A stretch of DNA of 64,000 nucleotides from Spirosoma sp. KUDC1026 (GTDB lineage: Bacteria > Bacteroidota > Bacteroidia > Cytophagales > Spirosomataceae): contig NZ_CP056032.1 of assembly GCF_013375035.1 (NCBI RefSeq), positions 4,586,001 through 4,650,000 on the forward strand, in the 5' to 3' direction. The notes below the pieces were generated by a model. The model saw nothing but the letters and a program-made list of their open reading frames with translations, made no database searches and had not been told where the DNA came from. Positions 17,401 through 24,954 of this stretch are shown here, piece after piece. Within the stretch, counting starts at the first letter, position 1. Each line of letters begins with the position of its first letter. The position numbers were made by a program, and so were the translations under genes.

Positions 17401-18369
17401 CACCGGCTGCAACAGTCGGCAACGGATGTGATTACGTCTGTACTCAACAAACTGAATAGTCAAACCTTCTCGGCCGAGGAGGCCCTTGATGATGGCCATA
17501 CAATCTGCGTCCGCATCGCTATTCAGGACGAGCGCATTACGTTCGACTTTTCGGGCACGTCGGACGTCCACCCCAACAACCTGAACGCTAACCACGCCAT
17601 TCTGCACAGCGCCGTCCTCTACGTATTGCGCCTGTGGTGCGCGCCCGGCGTGGAGTCGCCCGGCATGGACGTGCCCGGCGTGGACTCGCCCGGCATGGAC
17701 TCGCATACCAGCATTCCGCTGAACGAAGGGCTGATGGTGCCGGTCGAGCTAATCGTACCGACCTCGTTCCTCAGCCCTGTTTTCTCAGATAATCCGGCTG
17801 ATTGTCCGGCGGTGGTAGGCGGCAATACGGAAGTCAGCCAGCGGCTGGTCGATACGTTGCTGAAAGCGCTGAACCTGGCCGCCTGTAGCCAGGGCACGAT
17901 GAACAATTTCCTGTTTGGGAAGTCAAGTGCCGGACCAGATGCTTTTGGGTATTACGAGACCATTGGCGGAGGAGCCGGCGCCGTGGTTGGGGCAGCAGGT
18001 CGCTCGGCGGTACACCAGCACATGACCAACACCAAACTCACCGATCCCGAAGAACTCGAACGGCGCTACCCGGTCCGGCTGCATCAGTTTGCCGTCCGGA
18101 CAGGCTCCGGCGGTGACGGACAATGGCGCGGGGGCAACGGCATCATTCGCGAAATCGAGTTCCTCACGCCCGTGCAGGCGACCCTGCTGAGCCAGCACCG
18201 CGTTACGCCCCCCTACGGCCTGAACGGCGCCCAACCCGGACAGCCCGGCACCCAGACGCTCCGTTACGCCGACGGCCGCGAAGAAGCCTTACCCGGTATC
18301 TTCACCCGCGCCATGCAAACCGGCGAGCGCATCCACATCGAAACGCCTGGTGGCGGGGGGGCGCAATAG
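14488..18369 (+). CDS. Fused hydantoinase A/B, 5-oxoprolinase-like
   Basis: 1293 residues, the length of ATP-dependent 5-oxoprolinases. The N-terminal half is HyuA-like ([10 protein letters not shown] phosphate loop, [57 protein letters not shown]); from about residue 750 it is HyuB-like ([67 protein letters not shown]-type C-terminus). It opens 5-oxoproline to glutamate with ATP. Start is the ATG just after the DeoR stop. Within the HyuB half four 15-base units encode PG(V/M)(E/D)(S/V) repeats (17644-17703), an unusual insertion. Specificity (oxoproline versus hydantoin) is inferred from the fusion. Confidence 0.88.
   Translation: [1293 protein letters not shown]
17644..17703 (+). repeat. 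In-frame 4 x 15-bp minisatellite in the hyuB part
   Basis: Four consecutive 15-base units of the form CCCGGC(G/A)TGGA(G/C)(T/G)(C/T)G translate as [20 protein letters not shown]. Units differ by one to three bases. They fall after the [10 protein letters not shown] segment and before the conserved [14 protein letters not shown], in a likely surface loop. Confidence 0.85.
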
Positions 18370-18417
18370 CATTAGGTTTGGTTTAGACTCTGCCAGAGTC
18401 TAAACCAAACCTAATGC
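18369..18417. terminator. 49-bp perfect palindrome between convergent genes
   Basis: Two perfect 24-base arms with a single central C, starting GCATTAGGTTTGG and ending CCAAACCTAATGC. It begins on the last base of the hyuA-hyuB stop codon and ends where the WYL gene (minus strand) ends, so it can stop transcription from both sides. The length and perfection are more than a terminator needs and may mark a dispersed palindromic repeat. Confidence 0.75.
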
Positions 18418-19398
18418 TCAATACTGATCTAGCGCATCTGATAGAAAAGCGGTTAGATCGTCCCGTAAATGCGCGGGCTCCAGCACCTTTACCTGATTTC
18501 CCAGCCGAGCCAGCTCGTAGACCAGTTCGCGGTTGACGACGATATCGAGTCTGATCTGGAGTTCAGTTTCGGTATCGACCAGAATGTCCTCATCGCGGAA
18601 GGGATAGAAAGGCTGCGCCCGGAACCGAAACCCCTGCTCCCGCGTAAACGACAGCATAACCGCTTCTGCCGGCCCATCGTACACCGCTACGCCCAGCGCT
18701 TTCCGTAGGTACGCTTCGGCATCAAAATCCGGCGGGGTTGCGTCTATTGTCAACTGCTTAATCGAATCGGGAATGATTCGGTCCAGCCCAAATACCCGAA
18801 TCTGTTTGTCGTCCAGCCGCCAGCCTACTACGTACCATCGGTTACGGTGTTCCTTCACCACGTACGGATAAATCTGGTGCGTCTTCGTCACTTCAGTGTC
18901 GTACCGCTGATGCTGAAACTGAACGACTTGCCGCTGGTGAATAGCCTGTAGAAAGACTTCTACCCACTCACTCCCTTTGGTATAAGGCACCGACTCAAAG
19001 AGGATATACTTCCCGAAATCATCGGCTAGACTACTGCGAAACCGGACCGCCTTGTCGAGCTTATCGACCGTTCCGCGCAGATCATCGAACAGACTCAGGT
19101 GCTGAAACTGCTGCAGCGTCGCCAGCGCTCTATGCAACGTCGCTAGGTCTTTGTCGGTGAGCGTGACGGTAGCCGCCAACTCGAACGGTTTCATGTAGTA
19201 GTACCCTCGTAGTTTGTGATTGTAGTTGATCGGTGCGTTGTATTCAACCTTCATGTAAGCAATATCCTTTTTGATCATCGACTCGGATATGTTGCAGTGG
19301 CGGGCCAGTTCGCTGGTGGAAACAGGGTGGCCATTCCAGCGTTTCAGGCGGTCGTTAATACGCTTCAATCGCTCTTCGCGATCCTTGACAACAGGCAT
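18418..19398 (-). CDS. WYL-domain transcriptional regulator next to the CRISPR-cas locus
   Basis: 326 residues. N-terminal winged helix-turn-helix (RLKRINDRLKRWNGHPVSTSELARHCNISESMIKKDIAYM) then a WYL domain (HQIYPYVVKEHRNRWYVVGWRLDDKQIRVFGLDRI) and a WCX-type C-terminus. WYL regulators bind nucleic-acid or nucleotide ligands and many control phage defence loci. It is divergent from cas6 across 156 bases and nothing else in the region needs a regulator, so control of the cas genes is the best inference. Two direct repeats lie just upstream of its start (19403-19432). Confidence 0.88.
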   Translation of the reverse strand: MPVVKDREERLKRINDRLKRWNGHPVSTSELARHCNISESMIKKDIAYMKVEYNAPINYNHKLRGYYYMKPFELAATVTLTDKDLATLHRALATLQQFQHLSLFDDLRGTVDKLDKAVRFRSSLADDFGKYILFESVPYTKGSEWVEVFLQAIHQRQVVQFQHQRYDTEVTKTHQIYPYVVKEHRNRWYVVGWRLDDKQIRVFGLDRIIPDSIKQLTIDATPPDFDAEAYLRKALGVAVYDGPAEAVMLSFTREQGFRFRAQPFYPFRDEDILVDTETELQIRLDIVVNRELVYELARLGNQVKVLEPAHLRDDLTAFLSDALDQY

Positions 19399-19402
19399 GA
19401 AC

Positions 19403-19432
19403 AGAAATTTTTGGGTGGTGTGAGAAATTTTT
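19403..19432. promoter_or_regulatory. Pair of direct repeats upstream of the WYL gene
   Basis: AGAAATTTTT occurs at 19403-19412 and 19423-19432, exactly 20 bases apart (two helical turns), within 35 bases of the WYL start codon and in the WYL-cas6 divergent region. Spacing suggests a dimer-bound operator. Not tested. Confidence 0.4.
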
Positions 19433-19554
19433 CGGTACCGGTCAAATAGATTGTTCGCTACTGGATTCAGCTTTACAACCGTTAACGAAATAGCGATTGC
19501 TAGTCTGGCAAGTAACCAAATTTCGTTGTAATCTGCGATCTATTTATTCCACAC

Positions 19555-20346
19555 ATGCAGTTTCGCCTAACCCTACGACCATTGGCCAGCCGAACGCTGG
19601 TTCCCTTTAATTATGCGTATCGACTAAGTGCGTTCATCTACGCCGTACTGGCCGAAGCAGACGAGCAATACGCTACGTTCCTGCACGGACAAGGCTACGA
19701 ATACTCCTCTACCCGCCGGTTCAAGCTGTTCACATTTTCGGATTTGATCATTCCGAACGCTCGTATCGATACCAAAGCGGGGGGATTGTGGGTGACAACG
19801 CCCCACATTGAATGGGTGGTGAGCTTCTACGTCGACAAAGCCGCCCAGCATTTTATTATCGGTCTGTTTCAGGATCAGCGCTGCGTCATCGCGACACCCA
19901 AGCACCGGGCGGAGTTTATCATCGAGCGCGTCGAAGCCGTACCGGTAGAGATAAACACGAACACCGTTGCGTTGCGGACACTGTCGCCTGTGGTGATTGC
20001 CGAAAAGAACGAGCGCGGCATGGATCAGTACTTACACCCCTCCGACGCTCAGTTTGGTCCGTTACTGATCTCGAATCTATTGGCGAAGTGGGCCAGCGTC
20101 CCCGTTGCAGCTGGCGTCGATGACTTCCCCCACGATGCGCTCACGTACCGACTACTACCAGGTCGCCATGATCCCAAGTCACGGCTGGTAACGATCAAGG
20201 AAAACTCCCGCGAAGAAACAAAAGTGCGGGGCTACTACGGATTTCAGTTTGAGCTCACCGGACCCCGGGAATTACTGGAACTGGCCGTGCTGGCCGGTGT
20301 GGGGCGCTATAATGCGGAGGGGTTTGGGGCCGTGGGGGTGGTGTAA
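19555..20346 (+). CDS. cas6: CRISPR-associated endoribonuclease Cas6
   Basis: 263 residues with the tandem RRM (RAMP) layout of Cas6: an N-terminal beta strand MQFRLTLRPLA, the middle VVSFYVDKAAQHFIIGLFQ, and the C-terminal glycine-rich loop LAGVGRYNAEGFGAVGVV that defines the family. Cas6 cuts the pre-crRNA within the repeat to give crRNAs for the type I-B effector. It is separated from the cas8b-cas2 operon by two genes on the other strand, so it has its own promoter. The catalytic histidine cannot be assigned with certainty from sequence alone (several His residues). Confidence 0.92.
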   Translation: MQFRLTLRPLASRTLVPFNYAYRLSAFIYAVLAEADEQYATFLHGQGYEYSSTRRFKLFTFSDLIIPNARIDTKAGGLWVTTPHIEWVVSFYVDKAAQHFIIGLFQDQRCVIATPKHRAEFIIERVEAVPVEINTNTVALRTLSPVVIAEKNERGMDQYLHPSDAQFGPLLISNLLAKWASVPVAAGVDDFPHDALTYRLLPGRHDPKSRLVTIKENSREETKVRGYYGFQFELTGPRELLELAVLAGVGRYNAEGFGAVGVV

Positions 20347-20351
20347 TACCC

Positions 20352-20534
20352 CTACTGCTTAGAAGCCTGAGCCTGCTTCTTCACCATAAATGCATCCCAG
20401 TCAAAATCCTTCAAGACTGTATTCATGACGTAATCAGCCTTTGCCTTAGCGCCCTCTTCGGCCGTATCGAATTTACGAGCTAAGGGGTGGTTTTCAGGAA
20501 GTTTATGATCAGCTTTTTTTATTACAGACGCCAT
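20352..20534 (-). CDS. Small hypothetical protein (60 aa) inside the cas locus
   Basis: 60 residues, charged, soluble, with the pattern LPENHPLARKFDTAEEGAKAKADYVMNTVLKDFDWDAF. I do not recognise a named family. It is read toward cas6 (stop codons only a few bases apart) and lies 28 bases downstream of the 144-aa gene on the same strand, suggesting a two-gene unit. It could be an antitoxin-sized partner of that protein; this is only a size and layout argument. Confidence 0.55.
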   Translation of the reverse strand: MASVIKKADHKLPENHPLARKFDTAEEGAKAKADYVMNTVLKDFDWDAFMVKKQAQASKQ

Positions 20535-20562
20535 GATACCGTGCTTTTTATCAATACTACAA

Positions 20563-20997
20563 TCATTTGGGGGAAATTACAAAAGCCTTATAAGGCGCTC
20601 CTTTCCGAAAGGGTTCGTCTCCCATCTCTGTAACCCCAGAGATTTCAAAACGTTTCTGAATCTCTGCCAGTTCACGTGCGATTACTGCTTGATACAGTCT
20701 GGTGCGACTTGGCGTACTGCCAGTAATAAAGACAGTTGCTCGTGGATGTTTCTCAAAAAAGGCAATCAGCGTCTGGATAACAGTAGCTAGAATATAATCA
20801 CGGTCACCATTATCACTGGTAACCTCAAAATCAGCTTTCCCTTGTTCGTCAATGTCTCCTAAAGCGAGATTATAAGCATTGGGGAATGGCAATTTCTGAT
20901 ACACGATGACTTTACGAATAACCCGTTGACTGACGCTGATGAACTCAAACCGAAGCGCTTCATTGTGGATAGTAAACTCGTAAAAAGGGTGGGTCAT
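20563..20997 (-). CDS. Hypothetical protein, DUF6934-like, inside the cas locus
   Basis: 144 residues. The pattern YEFTIHNEALRFEFISVSQRVIRKVIVYQKL..NAYNLALGD...SDNGDRDYILATVIQTLIAFFEKHPRATVFITGSTPSRTRLYQAVI resembles a Bacteroidota family with YNLAFGD, GD..K.LATV and GSTP.RTRLY blocks (I believe DUF6934; not certain). No known activity. It lies on the strand opposite to the cas genes, between cas6 and cas8b, with a 60-aa gene after it. The arrangement suggests an acquired two-gene module. Confidence 0.65.
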   Translation of the reverse strand: MTHPFYEFTIHNEALRFEFISVSQRVIRKVIVYQKLPFPNAYNLALGDIDEQGKADFEVTSDNGDRDYILATVIQTLIAFFEKHPRATVFITGSTPSRTRLYQAVIARELAEIQKRFEISGVTEMGDEPFRKGAPYKAFVISPK

Positions 20998-21137
20998 GGG
21001 GTACTATAGCTAAAAAATCCTTCAACTGGTACGATTAAGCTTACGCACACTACTCTCTATATTTCAATTCCCATTGTTGAAGTTACTGGCCAAATATAAG
21101 AGTTTTCCATCTTATCAGTATCTCTATCATGTTTTTA

Positions 21138-21161
21138 AGTAGATTGCTAGCGCCATCTACT
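21138..21161. promoter_or_regulatory. Palindromic candidate operator upstream of cas8b
   Basis: Arms AGTAGAT (21138-21144) and ATCTACT (21155-21161) are perfect inverted copies and two further inner positions pair (9 of 12 in all). It ends 23 bases before the cas8b start codon, where a repressor would block transcription of the effector operon. The WYL protein is a candidate binder (inference). Confidence 0.45.
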
Positions 21162-21184
21162 ATCTATTGACATAAATACGTGCC

Positions 21185-23149
21185 ATGCTAAAAGAACTTT
21201 CAACTTTTACCCAATTACTCGACGCTGACTTAAAAGAGATTGGCGTTGAACCTCGCGAAGGGCTGCACATAGTGCTGTCGCTGGAAGAATCGCCGGAGGG
21301 CGAACTTCGGATTGCTGACCAGTTCGAGTATGCCCTTTACCGTAGGAAAAAGATTGACCAGAATGAAGGGCCACTGAAAAAATGTGCGGCCTGGGCACGG
21401 GCGGCCTGGATGGTGGATGAAGATACTAATAAATGTATTGACAAAACAACTAAGGCAATTCATTCATGCTCTCCTTTCTGCTTGGCAATCAAGCGTCAGA
21501 ACCTTGTAGGAGGTAAAAAACTGATGGAGCGCCAAGCAGAAGGTAAGCCGATCGTGTATGGAAGTTTGAAAAGCTATTTTGATAAGGCTATTGAATTTAT
21601 AGATGGAGTTGAAAAAGAACAGGCAAAACTGTTTATAGATTCTTTGAATTCACAGGAGAAAATTCACGACTTCCTAAGTCGAATAGACAAGGAAGAAGAA
21701 AAAATGATAGTAGAAGATAATAAGTATAAAGCTAGTGGTTATAAACAGCTTAAGGAAGGAGAGTATGTTATTTTCTATTTAAATGTACCACTACCAGTTT
21801 ATAAAAGTGCCTATGATAAATACCTTTTTGATAAAATTTTTAGTGTCAATTTATTTAATACGCCTAAAGGACCAATAACAAACGAGACAAAAGGGTTAAG
21901 TGCTTTTTTTAATGGTTTACCAGATAAAAAACCTTTTCTTGCTCATAAAACTGCTTCCTTTGATATATCAGGACGTATCACCGCAGAGGACGCTTTGGCT
22001 TTAGTTGAATTTAAACAAATGGTAGGTCGTACTCTACCTAATCCATTGCCTATATTTATTTTCAGTGATGAGCTACCTAAAGTAAACCTGCGCCAAAATC
22101 TCTTTAGAATTTTCAAGGAAGATGCACCCAAAGACTGGGAAAAGCGAAAAACGCACGCTCAAATTATTACGGAGCTTTATGATAAACATAAAGATGAGCT
22201 AGGTAATTATTATCTACTTTACTATCAGCAAGGCCAAATCAAAGACTTCGACTTTGTTAGCCGGTTTGAATATCATTTGCGGGATGATTACAATAAACAA
22301 GATTGGCTTGAAATCAAGAACATTATGGGCGTAGCTTCTACTAATAAGCAGATTAAAACATACCATGACATCCGAGATACTTTTCAACTTCTAACCGCAG
22401 TTTTTACTCCTCTTATTGGAAATAAGTACTTGAAGATTGACAATTTTTTCGGTGATATAGATGCTAAGGAGTATATAATTAATACGGTTAAACCTGAGCA
22501 GCATCTAACAATGACAAAATTAGCAGCTTTGACTTATCGAAATGCTGTTTATGATTATGTCTATAAATCCAAGCGTGATGCTATTAATCATCACAGTTTT
22601 TGGAATATGGTAGTTTCTACTTTTTCAGATGATTTGAAATATGAAAGAGACTATCAGCTAAAAGAAAAACTAAATATTTTATTTAGCCTTAACCATTTCT
22701 TTGATCCTGAAAATCGAAACTTTAACGGACTGTATATGCCAGACAAACTTGAACAATTAACTACCAAGACTATGCAAATTGCTGATAGTCGTGAGCGTGT
22801 ACCTTTGGAAGATGAGTATGAGTTTGCCTTTATCGCTGGGCAAATGATTGACTATTTGTTAAGTCTTAGCAAAACTTCCGATACGTCCCATGCTGTTCTT
22901 GAAGGATTCCTGCAAAAAACAGACATTGATTTGTTCAAACAGGAAATCATTCGCGTTTTCGAGCGATATAAACACGAAGTAGAGCGGCCTGCGAATCTGT
23001 TCAAAAACCGTGTTTCTAACTTGATGCGTGAGATTATGGGATATTTTCCCGAGAAGAGAATAGATCTGAAAAAGCTACAGGTTTTTATTCTGGCTGGATA
23101 TTTCAGTCCATCTTTTATCTACACGAAAAAACAAACTGATTCAAATTAA
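21185..23149 (+). CDS. cas8b: Type I-B CRISPR large subunit Cas8b (Csh1, TM1802 family)
   Basis: 654 residues, the size and position of Cas8b at the head of a cas8b-cas7-cas5-cas3 operon. Four cysteines at 67, 84, 95 and 99 (KKCAAW, NKCIDK, HSCSPFC) form a probable zinc site as in other Csh1 proteins. The mid-part FDISGRITAEDALALVEFKQMVG and the helical C-terminus fit the family. It recognises the PAM and holds the crRNA 5' end in the Cascade complex. The coding sequence is clearly more AT-rich than neighbouring chromosomal genes, which fits horizontal origin. Confidence 0.85.
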   Translation: MLKELSTFTQLLDADLKEIGVEPREGLHIVLSLEESPEGELRIADQFEYALYRRKKIDQNEGPLKKCAAWARAAWMVDEDTNKCIDKTTKAIHSCSPFCLAIKRQNLVGGKKLMERQAEGKPIVYGSLKSYFDKAIEFIDGVEKEQAKLFIDSLNSQEKIHDFLSRIDKEEEKMIVEDNKYKASGYKQLKEGEYVIFYLNVPLPVYKSAYDKYLFDKIFSVNLFNTPKGPITNETKGLSAFFNGLPDKKPFLAHKTASFDISGRITAEDALALVEFKQMVGRTLPNPLPIFIFSDELPKVNLRQNLFRIFKEDAPKDWEKRKTHAQIITELYDKHKDELGNYYLLYYQQGQIKDFDFVSRFEYHLRDDYNKQDWLEIKNIMGVASTNKQIKTYHDIRDTFQLLTAVFTPLIGNKYLKIDNFFGDIDAKEYIINTVKPEQHLTMTKLAALTYRNAVYDYVYKSKRDAINHHSFWNMVVSTFSDDLKYERDYQLKEKLNILFSLNHFFDPENRNFNGLYMPDKLEQLTTKTMQIADSRERVPLEDEYEFAFIAGQMIDYLLSLSKTSDTSHAVLEGFLQKTDIDLFKQEIIRVFERYKHEVERPANLFKNRVSNLMREIMGYFPEKRIDLKKLQVFILAGYFSPSFIYTKKQTDSN

Positions 23150-23161
23150 TTCAAAACTTCT

Positions 23162-24100
23162 ATGTCAACCATTTTCCCTAATCGCGTCTTCGGATGCGTT
23201 ATTATCAAGTCGGTCAATTCAAACTATAATGCCGATTTCACCAGCCAACCCCGAAGACTTCCAGACGGTACGGTTTATGCTACAGATAAAGCCTTAAAGT
23301 ACACTGTTCGAAATTATTGGGATAAGTTTTATTCAAAAGAAGCTAAGGTTTTATATTTTAAAAGATTAAATGCTAATCTGAATCCATACGATTTAGATGA
23401 AGCCTATGGCACATTATTTCCAGATGACAAGGTTGGTAAAGACAAAAAGAAGACACTTGCCAACTTGCTTCAATGCTTAGACGTAAAACTGTTTGGGGCA
23501 ACGTTCGCTAACAAGAAGAAAGAAATGGCTTTGTCAATTCATGGGCCATTACAAATTACGCACGGAGTTGATCAGTATCGACTTGGGAATGTATTTTCTG
23601 AACAGATAATGTCTCCATTCCGAGATGATAAAGCATCAAAAACAGGCGAATCTGTTGAAAGTGGAGCATCGACATTAGGGACTCAATCAAAGCTCAGCGA
23701 AGGCCACTACGTACACGGCTTGTCGCTCAATCCGCATAACATCAGTGATCTGATTAAGCTTTCGGGCGGGCAAACCATAACCGACGACGACATTACGAAA
23801 GTTAAGAAAGCCTTAACGCAGGGCGCTACGTTGTATGACTCGGCCGCCAAGTCAGGCACTGAAAACGAACTGATGCTTTGGGTACAGCTTAAACCTGAAT
23901 CGATGCTCGTGCTGCCCTCCTTTGTCGAACTGATTTCGGTAGATGCCGACCGGGTCATTCATCTGGAAAAGGTTACAGAGATTCTCGAACGCCCAACCGT
24001 GAGCGAACACATCGAGAGAATCGAATTGTATTTTGATAAAACAGCCACGCAAATAACCGGTACTCCGACCAACGCGACTATTCAGGAACTGAACCAATGA
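23162..24100 (+). CDS. cas7: Type I-B backbone protein Cas7 (Csh2)
   Basis: 312 residues starting 12 bases after cas8b. The N-terminus RVFGCVIIKSVNSNYNADFTSQPRRLPDGTVYATDKALKYTVRNYW is the Csh2/Cas7 signature (first RRM strand, then the DG..ATD..LKY..RNY segment); further on, FGATFANKKKEMALSIHGPLQITHGVDQY is typical of Cas7 thumb and palm regions. Several copies coat the crRNA in Cascade. Its stop overlaps the cas5 start (ATGA), indicating translational coupling. Confidence 0.92.
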   Translation: MSTIFPNRVFGCVIIKSVNSNYNADFTSQPRRLPDGTVYATDKALKYTVRNYWDKFYSKEAKVLYFKRLNANLNPYDLDEAYGTLFPDDKVGKDKKKTLANLLQCLDVKLFGATFANKKKEMALSIHGPLQITHGVDQYRLGNVFSEQIMSPFRDDKASKTGESVESGASTLGTQSKLSEGHYVHGLSLNPHNISDLIKLSGGQTITDDDITKVKKALTQGATLYDSAAKSGTENELMLWVQLKPESMLVLPSFVELISVDADRVIHLEKVTEILERPTVSEHIERIELYFDKTATQITGTPTNATIQELNQ

Positions 24101-24954
24101 ACGAACAAATGAAGCTCGATTTTACAGAGAAAGAGCAACAGCCTGTTCCAGAGCCGAAGCCCGTAAGCCTTCGTTTGATTTCGTTCGATTTACGGGCAGA
24201 CTTTGGCTTTTTCCGTAAGCCGGATGTGAACGATGGCTTACAGCTCTCCTACAACATGCTTCATAAACCCGCCTTGCTGGGTATTCTGGGAGCGATTGCC
24301 GGGCTGAAAGGGTATACCCAGAAAGGTCAATGGCCGGAGTATTACAAGCGGCTGAAAGATGTGCGGGTGGGCATCGCTCCCCTCGATCACGAACGGGGAA
24401 ACTTTACGAAAACAGCGCTTAAATATACTAATACTGTTGGGTATGCTAATAAAGCTAAAGATGGTAAAAGTGGTGCTAATCAGATAGTGTATGAAAATAC
24501 GCTACGCGCGCCAGCCTATCGTGTGTACGTTCTCCTCAATGAAGCAGATGAATTACAGAATCGATTACTGACACGTATCAAAAATCAGGAGGCCGAGTTT
24601 GTTCCGTATCTGGGCAAGAATGAGTTCACGGCCTGGTGGGAAAATGTTGCAGAGTATGAAGTCGACCAAAGCATACCGCAAGAAGCATTTGAACTGAAGA
24701 CATTATTTGATAAACGGAAAACGATTGTCACAAAATCAATTGATGATGGATATGACCGTTTCGATTTATTTGATTTTTCAGAGCAAAAGGGAAGTTATAT
24801 CTACTTCGAACGATTACCTGTCAGTTTCAATGAGCAGTTGTTTCAGTATAACCTGATTGACTTCGCTTATACTGACTATCCGTTAAAGACACCGACTCAA
24901 TTGGGTGGTTTATATCGACTTAATACATCGAATGAATATGTCCAGCTCATTTGA
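24097..24954 (+). CDS. cas5: Type I-B Cas5
   Basis: 285 residues. After a short polar N-terminus the Cas5 RAMP fold starts (SLRLISFDLRADFGFFRKPDVNDGLQLSYNMLHKPALLGILGAIAGLKGY), with the P.....LGILGA.LG helix seen across Cas5 proteins. Cas5 caps the crRNA 5' handle next to Cas8. It overlaps cas7 by four bases upstream, and the cas3 start lies inside its last codons. Confidence 0.92.
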   Translation: MNEQMKLDFTEKEQQPVPEPKPVSLRLISFDLRADFGFFRKPDVNDGLQLSYNMLHKPALLGILGAIAGLKGYTQKGQWPEYYKRLKDVRVGIAPLDHERGNFTKTALKYTNTVGYANKAKDGKSGANQIVYENTLRAPAYRVYVLLNEADELQNRLLTRIKNQEAEFVPYLGKNEFTAWWENVAEYEVDQSIPQEAFELKTLFDKRKTIVTKSIDDGYDRFDLFDFSEQKGSYIYFERLPVSFNEQLFQYNLIDFAYTDYPLKTPTQLGGLYRLNTSNEYVQLI

